DNA of 64,000 bases from Anoplopoma fimbria (taxonomy: Eukaryota; Chordata; Actinopteri; Perciformes; Anoplopomatidae), in assembly GCF_027596085.1 (NCBI RefSeq), contig NC_072452.1, positions 4,099,314 to 4,163,313 of the forward strand, given 5' to 3'. Both the position numbers and the translations under genes were made by a program. Positions 34,631 to 47,495 of this stretch are shown piece after piece (position 1 is the first letter of the stretch; each line of letters begins with the position of its first letter). The notes beneath the pieces are model-generated. The model searched no databases. It saw only the letters and a list, made by a program, of their open reading frames with translations, and was not told where the DNA came from.

Positions 34631-36157
34631 AATATCAAATGCTGATATTTTTCTTTATTTAGCATACGTGTTTTGTTTGTAATGATTTAATTGTTCAGCT
34701 TAATTTACTGTGGTAGTAAAATGTTACCAGTGCCTGAAGACACTGACTTAACAATCTTCCAAAATTTTGAAGGGTAATCTAAACTGTCAGACATTTCCTT
34801 AAAATAAACATCTGATTAAGTTTTACATATTTGGAGATACATCTGTTCATCATGTGCCCAAACCTAAAACATATCCAATCCGAGTGACTTTTGGATTTTC
34901 TTGCAGTTGCCAAGGCAATATTTTCATGAATGGTATCTGAAAGTCGATCTTTCAGTGCTTTAATCACATTATTTTCTAAAAGTAGCATGCTTGTTCATAA
35001 CAGCAGCAATATTTTAAAATATCATAAGGCCATCTCAGGGTCTGAAATTGAACATACTTTTGCACATATATAAAGGGTGCCATGCCATTGTTCGGAAGGC
35101 CCATTACCCCCAAGCCCCAATAGTTCCATTCACCGACAGACCACAAATGTAAATTAGCATAGCCAGGCTGTGTCTGCTAACCAACGTCGCAGTAGGCCAC
35201 ATTGTCTCTCCGTAAAACAAAAGTTACAAATCGTACAGAAAAAACACATTTTCACTGTTATCATGTTAGCTTAGCTCTTTGCTAGCCAGCCAAACGCTAC
35301 ATAATACAACATTCGGATTGTTGCCATGCATCCATGCTCAGTATCAAGAGTAGCAGCATTTTAGCGCAATTCTTTTCAGATAGAACAAAGCCGAAATAAA
35401 TTGGTAAAGTAACCAATTTTGTTGTGATTGTACAAAAATGTAAGATTTTGTAAAGGCCTGCCCGGTGGCAGCATCTGTAGCTATGTTGTAAAAATTGAAG
35501 CTGTTTTTCAAGCTGCGGTAATTAGCTTACATTTAGTAGGAATATGTTTGTGGACAGGACAATGCATATTCAAGCATTACGAATTACTTAAGAATTGTCA
35601 GACACATTTACAAAACATTTACAAAATACGCATTTGTCAGAAATTGAGACTAAATTCTCTCCATAAAACTATTCAGGAAACAGAATTCATAATTGCTGAG
35701 AAAATCTGATGTGGTTAGTAATTGAACATCTGAAACAAGGCTAGGAAACAACATCAGAAATTAGACTAATGGATATGTTAAAATGCGTTAAAATTAGTCT
35801 GTGAGTACACACTGTTAGCTTGGTTAGATGAACCTCTAAAATGGAAACACAGGAAATCCGCTAAAATGCAATGAATCTAGATATTTTCATTGAATTATTG
35901 GCTTGTTAATGTACAAATTCTAAAGAGAACAATCGTTGCTATGCAGAAATGTTTACCTAACCTCTGAGCTACAGACACACTGATTCTAACTGACACTAAA
36001 TACCCCACACACACACACTGAGTCAGCTTGGTTTTTTGATGATAAACACAGATATATCATTCCAAATTCAGTCGAAATGTTTCCTGTTGCTTCCTGCATG
36101 GCTATTGTTGCTGCATTTGCAGTAGCAGGAAAAACACACAAAAGCCACATGTGCAAG

Positions 36158-36160
<3 letters not shown>
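34631..36160. other. Intergenic, no gene recognised
   Basis: AT-rich DNA with no supported gene or named repeat. Confidence 0.45.

Positions 36161-36233
<73 letters not shown>
36161..36233. repeat. (AC)n microsatellite, 73 bp
   Basis: A pure AC run. Confidence 0.97.
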
Positions 36234-36235
<2 letters not shown>

Positions 36236-36644
36236 TCTGTAGCTGAAGTTGTCATCTTGCTGGTCATCACATGCCTAATTCAGAGGAACAAAACAGGTCA
36301 GGACACACAGACATGAACACTCGCCCAAAGATGCAGCTGGACTCGTCGTGCTGACGTTACTCTGCTGATCATAACAGCTGAAGCTGAGGAGAGAAGCAGG
36401 TCAGGACAAACAGAGTAAACATGCATCTACACAGAGAGAGGGGAAGAGGATGGAAGGAAAATGAGATGGTGAGATAATGCTCTTCCAGTACATACGTATA
36501 TCTGTGTTATGATTATCTGGCTTACGATCTCTCACGCCGGGTAGTTCTTTTTAATTCATTTGGTTTCCTTTTATACATATCATCAATGTGATTTGGTAAA
36601 AAAAAACATATGTGACAGTTTTGAGCACCGTACAGCACATAACC

Positions 36645-37115
36645 AAGAAGTGGAGGCAGCTGTCGTGATGTCACCCATTGGTTTGTGGACTGCACTTTTT
36701 AAGAGTTCGGCATTTTGGCCGTCCCCATTGTGGTTTTTTGCAACCAGTGAACGGAAGTGACCATATTTGGTCTGCGGACGGATTGACGCCGCTGTAGAGA
36801 TGCCGTATACGGATCTGATAGCGACCTGTCAATCACAAGTTAGCCCCGCCCTGAAGCATATCCTGCTTTATGGACTATTTGACTTTAAATGGACCATAAT
36901 TTACTAAATGAACATCATGCTGTATTGAAGAAGACTTAAAACTAGAGATTGAGACCATAAACTCATGTTTACAATGTTTACTGAGGGAATTAATCAAGTG
37001 AGAAGTAGAGTCATTTTCTCATACACTTCCATTCAATTGGACTGCTTTTTGCAACCAAAGGAGTTGCCCTCTGATGGCCATTAGAGATAATGCAGTTTGT
37101 AGGCACTCCTTAGCA
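36645..37115 (+). repeat. Dispersed teleost repeat, copy 1
   Basis: Runs from GAAGTGGAGGCAGC / TGATGTCACCCATTGGTTTG through CAATCACAAGTTAGCCCCGC, TGCTGTATTGAAGAAGACTT, AAAACTAGAGATTGAGACCA and GAGTTGCCC. The reverse-strand copy at 50585-51165 shares these blocks in the same order. Non-coding; class unknown. Confidence 0.75.
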
Positions 37116-37206
37116 TTGGTCTCACTGTCCAGAATAGGTTTCCCCCTTAACATAACTTCTACAATCCCCTAAATCATCCTATATACTTTTTAAGTGTATT
37201 TGCATG

Positions 37207-37551
37207 TCAAATTTGCAGATCTTCTTGACAATTTCTGTAAACTGGTGTGACCGTAGCTTCAAATATTGGCACGACCACGGTCCAGGTACCACAACGATTC
37301 ATGGAAACCTGCGAGGTGAGAAAGCAAAAGGCCTTCAGGGTAGAAGCAAAGCCAATTGAGGGCCTGAAGATGAAGAGCAGTGTCCATGCCCCAGATGTGA
37401 CCCTGGGCATGCTATATTTATTTTTGGGGAATACTACCCAAAAAAGGACACCATCATAATTAGATGAGCTGTGGATTGGAATGGTGCCATGAAAGAGGGA
37501 GCTGGCAAAGATCCAAACAGATGATGTTAACATAAAAGTGTAAAATGCCAA
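37207..37551. other. Codon-like stretch of unknown nature
   Basis: About 345 bp open on the minus strand and nearly so on the plus strand (37247-37459), with fairly even base use against the AT-rich surroundings. I do not recognise a domain; no splice signals were chosen. It may be an old repeat. Confidence 0.3.
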
Positions 37552-38389
37552 ACATGGTGAGAAATGGGATGTTACCTAAAAATAAGTCTACCACTTGGAG
37601 CATCAAATAAAGGGTTATAAGTCAGAATATCAACGTCTAAGGATTCCGTCAGACTCTGCCTGATTGTGTCTTTGATATCTTTTATGATATTTTTTTTAAA
37701 GATGTTTTAAGATTGATTGTTAAGATAAGTTTTTAAAAGTTTAAGCATAATACAAACCATATTGTTGGTATGAACTGATGATCTACAGGCCATTAGACAA
37801 GTTTATCCACAACAATAAGACATTTCTCAAGAAAAAATGAAATAATAAGAAATCTTCTTTTATGGTGACATCTTGCCTGTGTGGGTGCAGTTTCAGCAGA
37901 TGTTGGTGGAGTAGGCCGATGAGGCACTGAGGCTGGTTGACTCGAGCCCCCAAGGAAGAGTGCCAAGCTGTTAGCGTGGTGAATTTGCTGCATTGGCCAC
38001 AGCCTGAACTGGATGTCATGTGATGCTACTGGCAGCTCCCAACACCGTAACCAATTGTCCTAATCCATTCATGGGCTGGCTATCATTTCCAGAGCGGTCA
38101 GCCCTGATCCTGCTGCTTGCTTCAGCCACAATAAGACAGTTTTATTTAATTTTTTTTACCAAAGGAAGTTATCTACTTTTTTTTGTTAAACCCACCTCAC
38201 TGGAGAGGCTATTATTTCTCTGCCCTGCACTTTTTCGTAGCCACTTATTTCCTTGCAAAATAAAAGATTGAATGCAGTGCCTTCATGTTTATAAGCAGCA
38301 CAAAACTGTATTTTCTTTTTATGAATTCTTTCTTTAGAAAGTAGCTTCTACAAAACATTTTCTTTATCTGAATTAAATTAAAATCGTGA

Positions 38390-38640
38390 CTGATAGTAGA
38401 TCCAGCTGCATCTTCTTCAGTGAGGTTCTGGCTGATGGATGCCCCCCACCTCCTGCCACCAGACTGCCTCTCCATTTCAGTGCCAGCTTATGTTTGGCTC
38501 TCCTTCTTATATCATTACATCTCCCTCTGCGTTGGGCTACAGTTCTTGAGAGGCTGGAGCAACTGCTTGTTTGCAGAGCCATAGATTCGCTCTTGGGATT
38601 TTGCACTTCCTGCCCAAGGGCATTACTTGCTTCCTTGGAT
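38390..38640 (-). pseudogene. Harbinger-type Myb/SANT-like protein relic
   Basis: On the minus strand RTVAQRRGRCNDIRRRAKHK, then VAGGGGHPSARTSLKKMQLD, follow the RTV.ev..kw.Dik...K..la......tGGG......lT..e pattern of the Myb/SANT-like DNA-binding partner of Harbinger transposons and their domesticated relatives (MSANTD family). The first helix part is poor and nothing downstream was recognised. A fragment. Confidence 0.45.
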
Positions 38641-38659
38641 GAAAAAAAGGGAAATCAAT

Positions 38660-40740
38660 TATCATAAGCGCTCAGAGTGTCCTTCCATTAACAAATTGAC
38701 CTGTGTCCTGGTACATCAGAATTCAGATTACTTGTCTGCAGTTGGTTCTTAGTTTCTGCCTTTCCAAAATAATTGTCCTTCTGTTGTCTCTTACTTTTAA
38801 CTTTATGTTCAAGGAAGCAACATATGTGCTGCCTAGATGATCTTTACTTGAAATGGTTTTTTTTCCATGTAGGAACTAGTGTGACAGTCTCGAGGCCCGC
38901 TCACTCAAAAAGTAAATCTTGGGAAAGAGTACTGATGAAGTGCAAATTTGCACTGTTGATCAAAAGCAAATGGTAAAACTATGAATATACACCCTCGTTT
39001 GTATAAACTGTTCCATAAAAGAGGCAAGCAGACAGCTATGAGACTAGAGTCAATGGTTAGGTCTCCTGCACAAGTTGTGCGAACTAATGCTATGTTACTA
39101 AGGACTTTAGTAAGTATTTGAGCTAGCTTGTTGCCAGCTAGAAAAGAGCTAGTGTGCCTGACTAGTGCTGCATGTTTCTGGTTGAGCATTATGTTAGCGG
39201 CTAGTTCTCCAGCTACAGTAGTTTGCCAACCAGCCTGGAAGTAGTCACTTTTGTAACGCGTCCATAGCACAATTTATTTTTGCAAGGACTGCAGATGAAC
39301 TAACTTTTGAAAAAACGAAATAGTTCTGCTGGCCTCACTTGCAGGATTGTGAAGTAATAACCCACATAGTCCTATTTTCTTAATAGTAAATGTCCTACAA
39401 AATAGACAAAAGTGATTACAGCTGCACTACAGGCTCCTGCAAAGTCCATTGGTTCACGGGAAGCGTTGGGTTTTAAAGTTTCTAACAGCGGCTAGGAGCA
39501 GTGTGTTTGGAATCTGAAAAGCCAATAAAAGAGACAACACACCAGTGGCCAAGCTGTTTGATTGATGAGGACGCAGCTCAGAAAATACCAGCAATGAGCG
39601 CTCAAAACCCAAAATGAAGACAAAAAGAATAAAAAAAAGGAAAACTCATTTTTTTCCTTTTGTGGTGAGAAAGTAGAGTCTGTCAAAAGTGCTCAGCTTC
39701 CATGTTGCCTGTCCCACTTCCAACACAACCTTAAGTCACAGAGTGATGATTTTCCCTCCAATTAAAGTGTGTGATAAATGTGATTTCCATTGCTTTCTGT
39801 CCTCTTTATTTCCTCTCTTCACTCTTTTCTTCCGTCCCTCTCATTTCCCCCTCAACTTTGTTTCTCTTCCCTCCGTCCCTCCTCCTCTTTCTCCTCTTCT
39901 CCAAACTAATTATCTCGATCTATCAGACACCCACAGATAGTGCCCACCATGCTGATAGAAGAAAGGGTAAAAAGAAGAATATGGAAAAAACAACAAGAAA
40001 ACTGTCTTTCTATGATATGTCCGTTGTTTTTTTCCGTTTTTCATCCCTTCTTCAACACCCTCCTCTGCGTCTGGGTTCCTACTTTCGCTTACGAGATGCC
40101 CTGTACTCTTCGTCCTGCCCTGAAAGCCCTCATGAAACTTTAACCTGCTGTGTTTGAAAGGGCATATTCAGGTGTAAGAAGGATGTCTTCAAAATGTATT
40201 CCTCGCCCACGCGGGGGAGGCTAATCACGGCTGTGTCTACACTGTAGCACAAAAGCTGGGCTGTTGCTATCCCACACAAGTCGAAGAAATCAGAGACAAA
40301 GGCCTCTTGTTGGACTTTACAGAACAATGAAGTGGATGGTTGTACCATAAGGCCCTAGAAATTTATTTCAAGAGTGTTGAATTTTCTCTGAACAAGAGTT
40401 TTGCAGAGTGAGGAGATTGAGTAAAAGGTCTGAGAGCTGTGATGTGCTGTACTGTAGCCAATGACAGCCTGTAGAGACACCAGGCAGGAGAAGTGGAAAC
40501 TGTATTTAGACATTGCAGGTTTTGTTATTTATATAGCAGAGTATAAAAAAACCAAGCAATGCCCAGACTCTCTTGAACACACAATCCATAATGCTTTTGT
40601 TTCCTCAGCAGTGCTTACCTCCAAGTTCAGCGTTTCCTCATAGGACGGTTCCTTTGATATCTGATGAAAAATTTTCATTTTTCCTACGTTCTCCAGTATC
40701 CAGTGCAGAACCTGTGTATGCAACAAGACTACCTGGTTGG
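38660..40740. other. Intergenic, no gene recognised
   Basis: Contains a pyrimidine-rich stretch (39795-39905) whose open frames are compositional. Nothing else identified. Confidence 0.45.
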
Positions 40741-40744
40741 ATTA

Positions 40745-40830
40745 AGGAGAATATTGGGGCTTGGGTTAAAATAACTATGTTTGTTATGTAACTTACGCAG
40801 GTAAGTTAAGTACGCAAGTTACGTAAATAA
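40745..40830 (+). repeat. Fragment of GGGTTAAAATAAC / GTACGCAAGTTACG repeat
   Basis: GGCTTGGGTTAAAATAACTA and AAGTACGCAAGTTACGTAAA match 59403-59455 in order, with extra sequence between. Confidence 0.6.
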
Positions 40831-42015
40831 AGGATGAAAAATAAGCCAACGTTGACATTTGGTTTCACACAGGACAACAACAGCGGTCTCCTGAGTGAAA
40901 GTCCATTTCATTGTTTGAACCGTTCAGTTAACCCCGACCTCCCTCACTCTTTATGCTACAGTTACATAATAACAGGCCCGAACATCCTGGCTCACGATTA
41001 TATACAAATTACAGTGCATTCCTTTTGTAGGTGTAAGTACAAACAGCAAATGAGAACAGCTTCTTAGCTTTATCTTTGGCTTCTTAGCTGCAAATGAAAA
41101 ATACTAAAAAGCTGTTGCTTTGTGTCATCTTAGACTCTGAAGTCAGATAAGAAATCATGAAGAGTTCTGCTGCGGTTAACACACAAAAAAGCCTCACTGC
41201 TTCATAAAAGCCCAATCATTCTATATTCCTTCACATATTTGATTTCCCCCTGAGGCAGCTATTCAATGTGAAAATGATTCATCTCCAAAGTGCTCATGTT
41301 GACCTCATGTTAGCTTTGCACCATAATCTACTGTATATTGTATAGGGATGCCCAAAGGTGAACTCCATCTCGGTCTACCACCTGTTAATGGTGCTTAAGT
41401 ACACCAGTAGGAACGATGTATTGTAGAGTCCCTGTTCCATTTCATAAACTTAAATAATAGTTAATAATTGATCACAAAAAAAGAAGCTAAAAAATGTTTT
41501 TCTGCTTCTATCGTCCAAAGCCGCTTAACCTACTTCGAATAACACAGGAGAATCAATACAATACCACTTCAAATACAATCCAACCCTTATTTCCAAACTT
41601 AGCACAGTGAACATTGAGTGCCAAATCACAGGTTAAACAGTTGCTATAAACCAGCTGTGACGACTTCATTTCACCTCTCCACTCATGTAGTCTCCGAGCC
41701 ACACTGCGACAAATCAACTGCTTGCACACTCCATTAGAGACTTGGCCATTAGCAGGACTGGAAGCTCTGACAGTCTTCTCTACATTTGCATTGTGGATCA
41801 AGGATTTGGATTGCTGTGTGTGAGGAAGATTAGGATTACTTTTGTGTTTGTCATTCATTCCTACAAACTAACCGAGGTAAAGCTTGAAAGTTTCCAATCA
41901 CTCACAGGGAAAAGACTTAAACACGCCCAAACTCTACAATAAAGCAAAACAGAAAACTCTCAGAAAGCATACAGGTTTAAACATGATGAACTACCCTACT
42001 GATATTCATGAACAT
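40831..42015. other. Intergenic, no gene recognised
   Basis: AT-rich DNA without supported genes. Confidence 0.45.
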
Positions 42016-42862
42016 TTAAGGAATAGTTTTGGAAGTCTTCCTATTCAAGAGTTTGATTAGATGAATAATACTAGTCTCATGTCAGCCAAGAGGTGATTAG
42101 CTTATTGTAGCTTAGCATAAAGCAGGGAAGAACAACTCGCTACGCTCCACCCTAAAATTACAAAAAAACACCTACCAGCACATCTAAAGCTTAAAGTGTG
42201 GTTACCTGGGAGTCAGAGCACGGAACAAGGTGCAGCTTGTTAATTATTGAGCTTAAAGGAATACTTCACAAACAAAAATGATTTACTCACCTTGTGTTTC
42301 CTTGAATTCTTGAAGAAAACTTTTGTTTTCTTCTTTCTTCTTTTATGAAAGAAGAATATAAAAACAGAGAAAAGTCTTGATGAACTCACAACTCCAAAAC
42401 TTTAAGACACTTCAGACTCACTTGAACAGGTAGCATGTAGCTCAAGCAGGAGACTGTTATTGCAGAAGTGTTATAAATAGTTTAGGTTTTAGCGAAGATG
42501 CATATACTGGATAAATTATATTTGGATTACATGATGCACAAGTTGAGTGAGAATTTGTAAGCGGAAGTTTTGACTAAATTTTTGCTGTAAACAAGCACCC
42601 ATTGTCTCCTTTTTGGATTCTCAGTTTAATGCGGGGGCATGCAAAAAAAACAGTTTTATTTCAGGAAACTGAAAGTGAGTAATTGATAAACAAATGGTCA
42701 TTTTGTGGTCGTAGTATTCCTTTAAGAAGTTTTGTTGGGTTTATTTTGAAACTTTTAAATGAGCTGGCTAGCTGTTTCCATTGCTTCGTCTTTATGCTAA
42801 GCTAAGCCACTGTCAAGAAAGCGGACAAACATATTTCCCAAAATGACAAACTATTAATTTAA
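42016..42862. mobile_element. Long-TIR teleost element interrupted by another
   Basis: The left end TTAAGGAATAGTTTTGG and the right end (reverse strand) TTAAATTAATAGTTTGTCAT are terminal inverted repeats. Left-arm blocks CAGCCAAGAGGTGATTAGCT / TAGCTTAGCATAAAG are mirrored on the right by TTTATGCTAAGCTAAGCCAC and AGAAAGCGGACAAACATATT. A second element (42253-42725) sits inside. No transposase. Confidence 0.6.
42253..42725. mobile_element. Inner TTAA-flanked MITE-like element
   Basis: The ends TTAAAGGAATACTTCAC and, on the reverse strand, TTAAAGGAATACTACGACCA form terminal inverted repeats. The interior has ATTTACTCACCTTGTGTTTC on the left mirrored by GTGAGTAATTGATAAAC on the right. It lies within the long-TIR element and so inserted later. 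Confidence 0.65.
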
Positions 42863-43424
42863 AAGCATTTTTGTAGCTACAATACATTATTTAAGTCGTT
42901 AGAGATTTTAATTAACACATTTATTTTTAGCTGCAGCATGTTCTTTCCTTCTTCCTTCTTGCAGTATGGTTCAACTGTGCTTACAAGGCATTGCATGGAA
43001 TCTGTTGAACAAGTTAACGTCACAAGTGTCTGAAAAATAACTTTGTATTTTTGAAAATGGCAGGGTGTTCATTTTGTAAAATGCACTTATACACTGATGG
43101 TAATGGGATCGTAAAGGGGCTTAAGGGCCAGCAGCAGCAGACTATGATTCCAGCAGGCAGCTCCGGCTGTGTAATCATGTGAGTGCAAAGCAAGATGTTG
43201 GTGAAGAAGAGCTGTGTGCTCAGTAAGCCTTCTCTAGAGGAGGGAGGCTCTTTAAGTCAAACTCTCCTGTTCTGTTAGAAAACTTCCCCCGTAGGCTGGT
43301 AGATGTGTGAATGATACTATGACCTCCCTCTTTTCCTTTACGATTTAATCTCCTCTCTGGACTTGATGCACTTTTGACCTGTGGAGATTGCATTTCTATC
43401 AATATTCTATTATTTTATCTGAGC

Positions 43425-43490
<66 letters not shown>
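43425..43490. repeat. (ATA)n trinucleotide microsatellite, 66 bp
   Basis: A pure AAT/ATA run. Confidence 0.97.
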
Positions 43491-43884
43491 GACTGTACTA
43501 TAGTTGCTAGGCAGCAGTGATAAAATGGCAATATTTTGTAGTTTTAGTTTGAAACGATTGTACAAGTCAGGATGCTATTCTAGACGTAATGGTACCATTC
43601 TGTGAAATTTTGATATAATTACAACTTTAATCTGCAAACATTATCTGAAAATCACAGACTCTTTAAGGTTTAGCTCCAGGCTTACATATTGATGCTGTGC
43701 TCACTTAGGTTTGCAGCTTTAGAGGATAGCTATGATGGTAATCAATAAATAACAGTTGTTTAGCCCTGATTAACAGGAGTGGTTAAAGGGTTAATGGTTT
43801 TAATGGTTTGGAATTCCCTTTTGTTGTTATTTATGTTATTTATTGTTGTTTTAGAAAACAGATTATTTGAATGTGTGGAAGACT

Positions 43885-44060
43885 TTAAAGTTACTGTGAG
43901 GAACTTTTAACTGGTTATGAAAAACTTAATTTAATACTGATGCTTCTACATGAACTACATCAGTAGACGAGACCATCAGCGAGAAGATTGGCTTTTTCTA
44001 TATTGTTGTTCTTAATGCTTGTACTTGGTGTCACCGGGCCAGCACCGTTAGCACCGTAAT
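43885..44060 (+). repeat. Dispersed repeat, copy related to CSPP1 intron repeat
   Basis: See 4455-4665. This copy starts near TTACTGTGAGGAACTTTTAA and is interrupted after GCTTGTACTTGG by unrelated sequence. Confidence 0.55.
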
Positions 44061-44494
44061 GCATTTGTGCTAGCTTTTTGCTTGTGCGAGCTTGTGTGTG
44101 TACAATTGTGTGACGGAAGAAAGAGAGGACAGGCAACGGTGTGAATAAGCCCTCTGTGTCACTTCAACTCAACAGTCAAAAAAACTCTGCGCAGACTAAC
44201 AAAGTTAACTTGGACAGGAGAGGGGAGGGGACGAGGGGACGAGGGGGGCAAAAGTGCAGAGGAGACGTAAGGAAAGAAGGGTGGAAGAGTAGAATAGGGA
44301 TGGGTTTAGGAGACGACTGGGGAGGAAGGGGGTTTACCAGGGAGGAGGGGTGAGGAGGAAGGAGACCAGGAGAGGAATTGAGGACAAGAGTGGAGGAGAC
44401 ATTCATAAAAAAGGACAAGGCAGGAGGTGTCACATGCAGCGTTTTGCTTGTGTCAGGCCGAGTGTAAGCACATCATGTGGGCGGCATGTGTGAT

Positions 44495-44495
<1 letters not shown>

Positions 44496-44554
<59 letters not shown>
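44496..44554. repeat. (GT)n microsatellite, 59 bp
   Basis: A pure TG run, next to a purine-rich stretch (44215-44420). Confidence 0.97.
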
Positions 44555-44555
<1 letters not shown>

Positions 44556-47294
44556 CGAGGGGAAAGGTTGACGGGCTTATGATGTCATCAAGTGACATTT
44601 AGTTGACTGGGGCCACGCAACAGATGGGGCCGGGGGGTTGAGATTGAATGTGCGTGTTTGTGTGTCTGTATCTTTGCTTACGTGTGTGTGCGTGTCGAGC
44701 GAAGGGACACCTTTGGTTTCAGAAGTGATGCGACGTTAATTGGTCTAAGAGGTCATCGGGTTCAACGCTCCACGTTCATCATGTGGGCGGCATCACGTCT
44801 GCTCCTGATCATGGTCAAAGATTTCAGGTACACTGGCCTTTCAAATAAGTGGACTCCTCTTCTTCTTCTTCTTCTTCTAGGAGTCAACCCTTTTGGAGTT
44901 TATGTCTTTAGACATGTACAGAATGAAGGGTTCAAAGGACACTGGTGGAAACAAGGATCTTAAGAGGGACGATGTGATCTGTTTCAAACAGGCCCCCTGG
45001 CCTCCCTTGTGAGAGTGTTGGTGGTATTAGGAGGAAGTATTTTTTTAAGCACTTAATGAGTCATTTTCATCTTAAATTTAAATGTATCTACATTTATCTG
45101 TCAGCTTACGACAGATAAAGAGAATAAACCACCCAACGGTACATTAAGCAGTAATAATCAGCTCCAACTCTTAACCAGCTTCAACATTAAAATCAAAGCC
45201 GCAGCAATTAGTCAACGAATCGATCGAAAGGCAATTTCATTAGCAACTATTGTGATATTTGACTAATCGTTTCAGTTCATCTTTTTTTTATCAAAAACCA
45301 CGAAGGGGGAGGTGGATGGGAATGGGGCCGACGAGAAAGTCTATTTGAGGTCAGAGATGGTGTGACCACCCAGGCAAATGGGACGGAGAGCTTGATGAAC
45401 GTTTGCTGAATACGGCTCCTCGAATGTGAGGATTTGCTGGTTGTCTTTGTCATATATAACCAGACACATGAAAAAGTTGACATGGATGCACTGCAAGTTT
45501 TTTAATGATTTTTTTCAAATTCTGATGATGATTTCTATCATAAAAAGTATGCTATTGGGGATAAAAGATTCCTCTTTCTCCCATGAAAAATAAAACGGGG
45601 CAGAATAGCCCCCAGAATAGGTCTCGACATTTACTAATAATATTTCTGTAACTCACAAAGGTAAAATCAAATGCAGGATATTTACTTGTAATGCTGAGAT
45701 TTTAATATTTGCAGCCAACTTTTACCTAAAAGTTATTCCACTCCAGCACAACTGTGTGGTTGCTCACCCTCTTTTATCATATGCCGTGTTCTTTTTCTTT
45801 CCCTCATCTCTTTTTTTGGGGTCAGGGGAAGAGCGGGCGGCGTTGTCACCATTCAAACTCTATCGTTAGTGTTAGTAGTAAAGGTTGAAACCCCAGAAAC
45901 CACTAAGTGCTTGCCTTCCAGAAAGTCTTAGACAGGTGCATTGGATGAAAAACAAACAAAAAAAACCTAAGAAACATCGTCTCTTTTCCATTGTTCCATT
46001 CTTTTTTTTTGTCCTCGAAAACTTCTTCATCAACTATAGTGCATTGTTCTCTTTCCTGTGGTTTGAAACAAACTTCCATAAGATTTGTTTGCAGAAAAAG
46101 CAATCACTTTTATATTATTGTGTTTATATTTATCCATTTGAATATATGGAACCGCAGGTATGGAGACATAAAGCCTGGAAAAAAAGCTGAAAGAGATGTT
46201 GAAATCACTTGGTGCAGTTACAGTACAGCGTCACACAGGGCAAAACAATCAAGTGCACCTCGAGTCATTAGCAAAGTCATTATGCTGTTAATTGATGTCA
46301 GAACACAGAACCCTCTGGGTTTCCTGCAGTGTTTAAATAGAAATAATCTGGTTTGTGTTCAGTGTGAATTAAATGCAGTATACCAAAACAATATGGGTTT
46401 TTATCATTTTAATAGATTCTTGTAAGTCAAACAAACATTGCAGTTTTTCAAAAATGTCTCCAGAGCGATGTAGCTAAGGCCAAAGGCATCGTTCTTTGGC
46501 CTTGAGCTTGTAAACCACTCTAACCCCAGCCAGTGTTAACACACATTTCCATATGCTTCACAATCGATTGCTACAGATCCCCATGACATCATGGGGGTTT
46601 AAAAGCATGGTTGTAAGCTTCTTCAAAAACATTTTAGATTTTGTTGAAATTCTCATAAAATCCTGACAGCAATCAATGAACCAAAAGCAAGAAAATAAAA
46701 ATGTTGTCATGTGTGGCTGTTGCAGGTTTGTAATAAGCCGATCCAATCATTTCATTTGGCCCGACTGAAATGATTGGACAGACTTCCCGCCTGTCTGCAA
46801 ACAATAGCCATGTTGGTTGTTTACGTTCACCATAATCATTTTGGGGGAGTGGCTTAGGAGGGAGGCCTAAAGGGACGGAATGTCATTGTTGCCGACTTGG
46901 CAACTTTCTCGCTAGATTTAGAAATGTTAATCTATTTACACACCAACTTCCTGGTTTAACTTTGGCCTTCTGTACTTCGCCATAGCTACAGTGACATTAT
47001 GGGTGTGGCCACTTTCAATTTATCTCCAAAGAAAGTGGTTTAGATCATTTCGACTGTCTGAGCTCTCACTTTCCCTGCACTTTTGGACGTTGCTGTAGCA
47101 ATGTTAACAAATACCCAAGTTGTCACTCTCTTGGGTGATATCGAATGCAATCATAATTGACAGAGATGATGGCCGAAATTTCAGATTAATACCCAAATTG
47201 CGATAAACCAGAACTATCACTTAAGGCATAATACTGTGAATCTCCACAATTTCTAAAAATCTGTGAAACCTGGCCAAGAAACTTTTCTTTTATT
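44555..47294. other. Intergenic, no gene recognised
   Basis: Contains a (CTT)n tract (44863-44879) and open frames at 45885-46425 that are AT-rich and Phe/Lys-biased. No gene supported. The part 46790-46925 may be an old dispersed repeat (not identified). Confidence 0.4.
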
Positions 47295-47495
47295 TAACAC
47301 TCAATGGTATAGTTTGGGTTGTTTTGAAGTGGGGTTATACTTATACACTGTCAGTTACCTTCAGTAGAGGGCAAGGAAGCCACGCAATGCTCTGCTGTGG
47401 ATGGGGGCAGCAGCAAAATGCCTTTTAGCCACCTTAAAAAAATGCCCACGAAAATAAATCAATATCAGTTTAAGTGTACCCCTTTAAGTAGATTG
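47295..47495 (+). repeat. Dispersed teleost repeat
   Basis: Blocks ATAGTTTGGGTTGTTTTGAA, GTGGGGTTATACTTATACAC, CTGCTGTGGATGGGGGCAGC, TTTTAGCCACCTTAAAAAAA and CAATATCAGTTTAAGTGTAC occur in the order of a known abundant teleost repeat. Non-coding; class not determined. Confidence 0.6.

Noticed and set aside
39689..40157. Ser/Pro/Phe-rich frames of up to 128 residues
   Set aside because: Explained by a pyrimidine-rich stretch; no protein family recognised.
43425..43490. CRISPR-like or satellite array
   Set aside because: It is a plain trinucleotide microsatellite; no spaced repeats of CRISPR type occur, and the genome is a vertebrate's.
45885..46425. Overlapping plus-strand frames of 101 and 144 residues
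   Set aside because: AT-driven composition (Phe, Lys, Tyr), no recognisable domain, no convincing splice sites.
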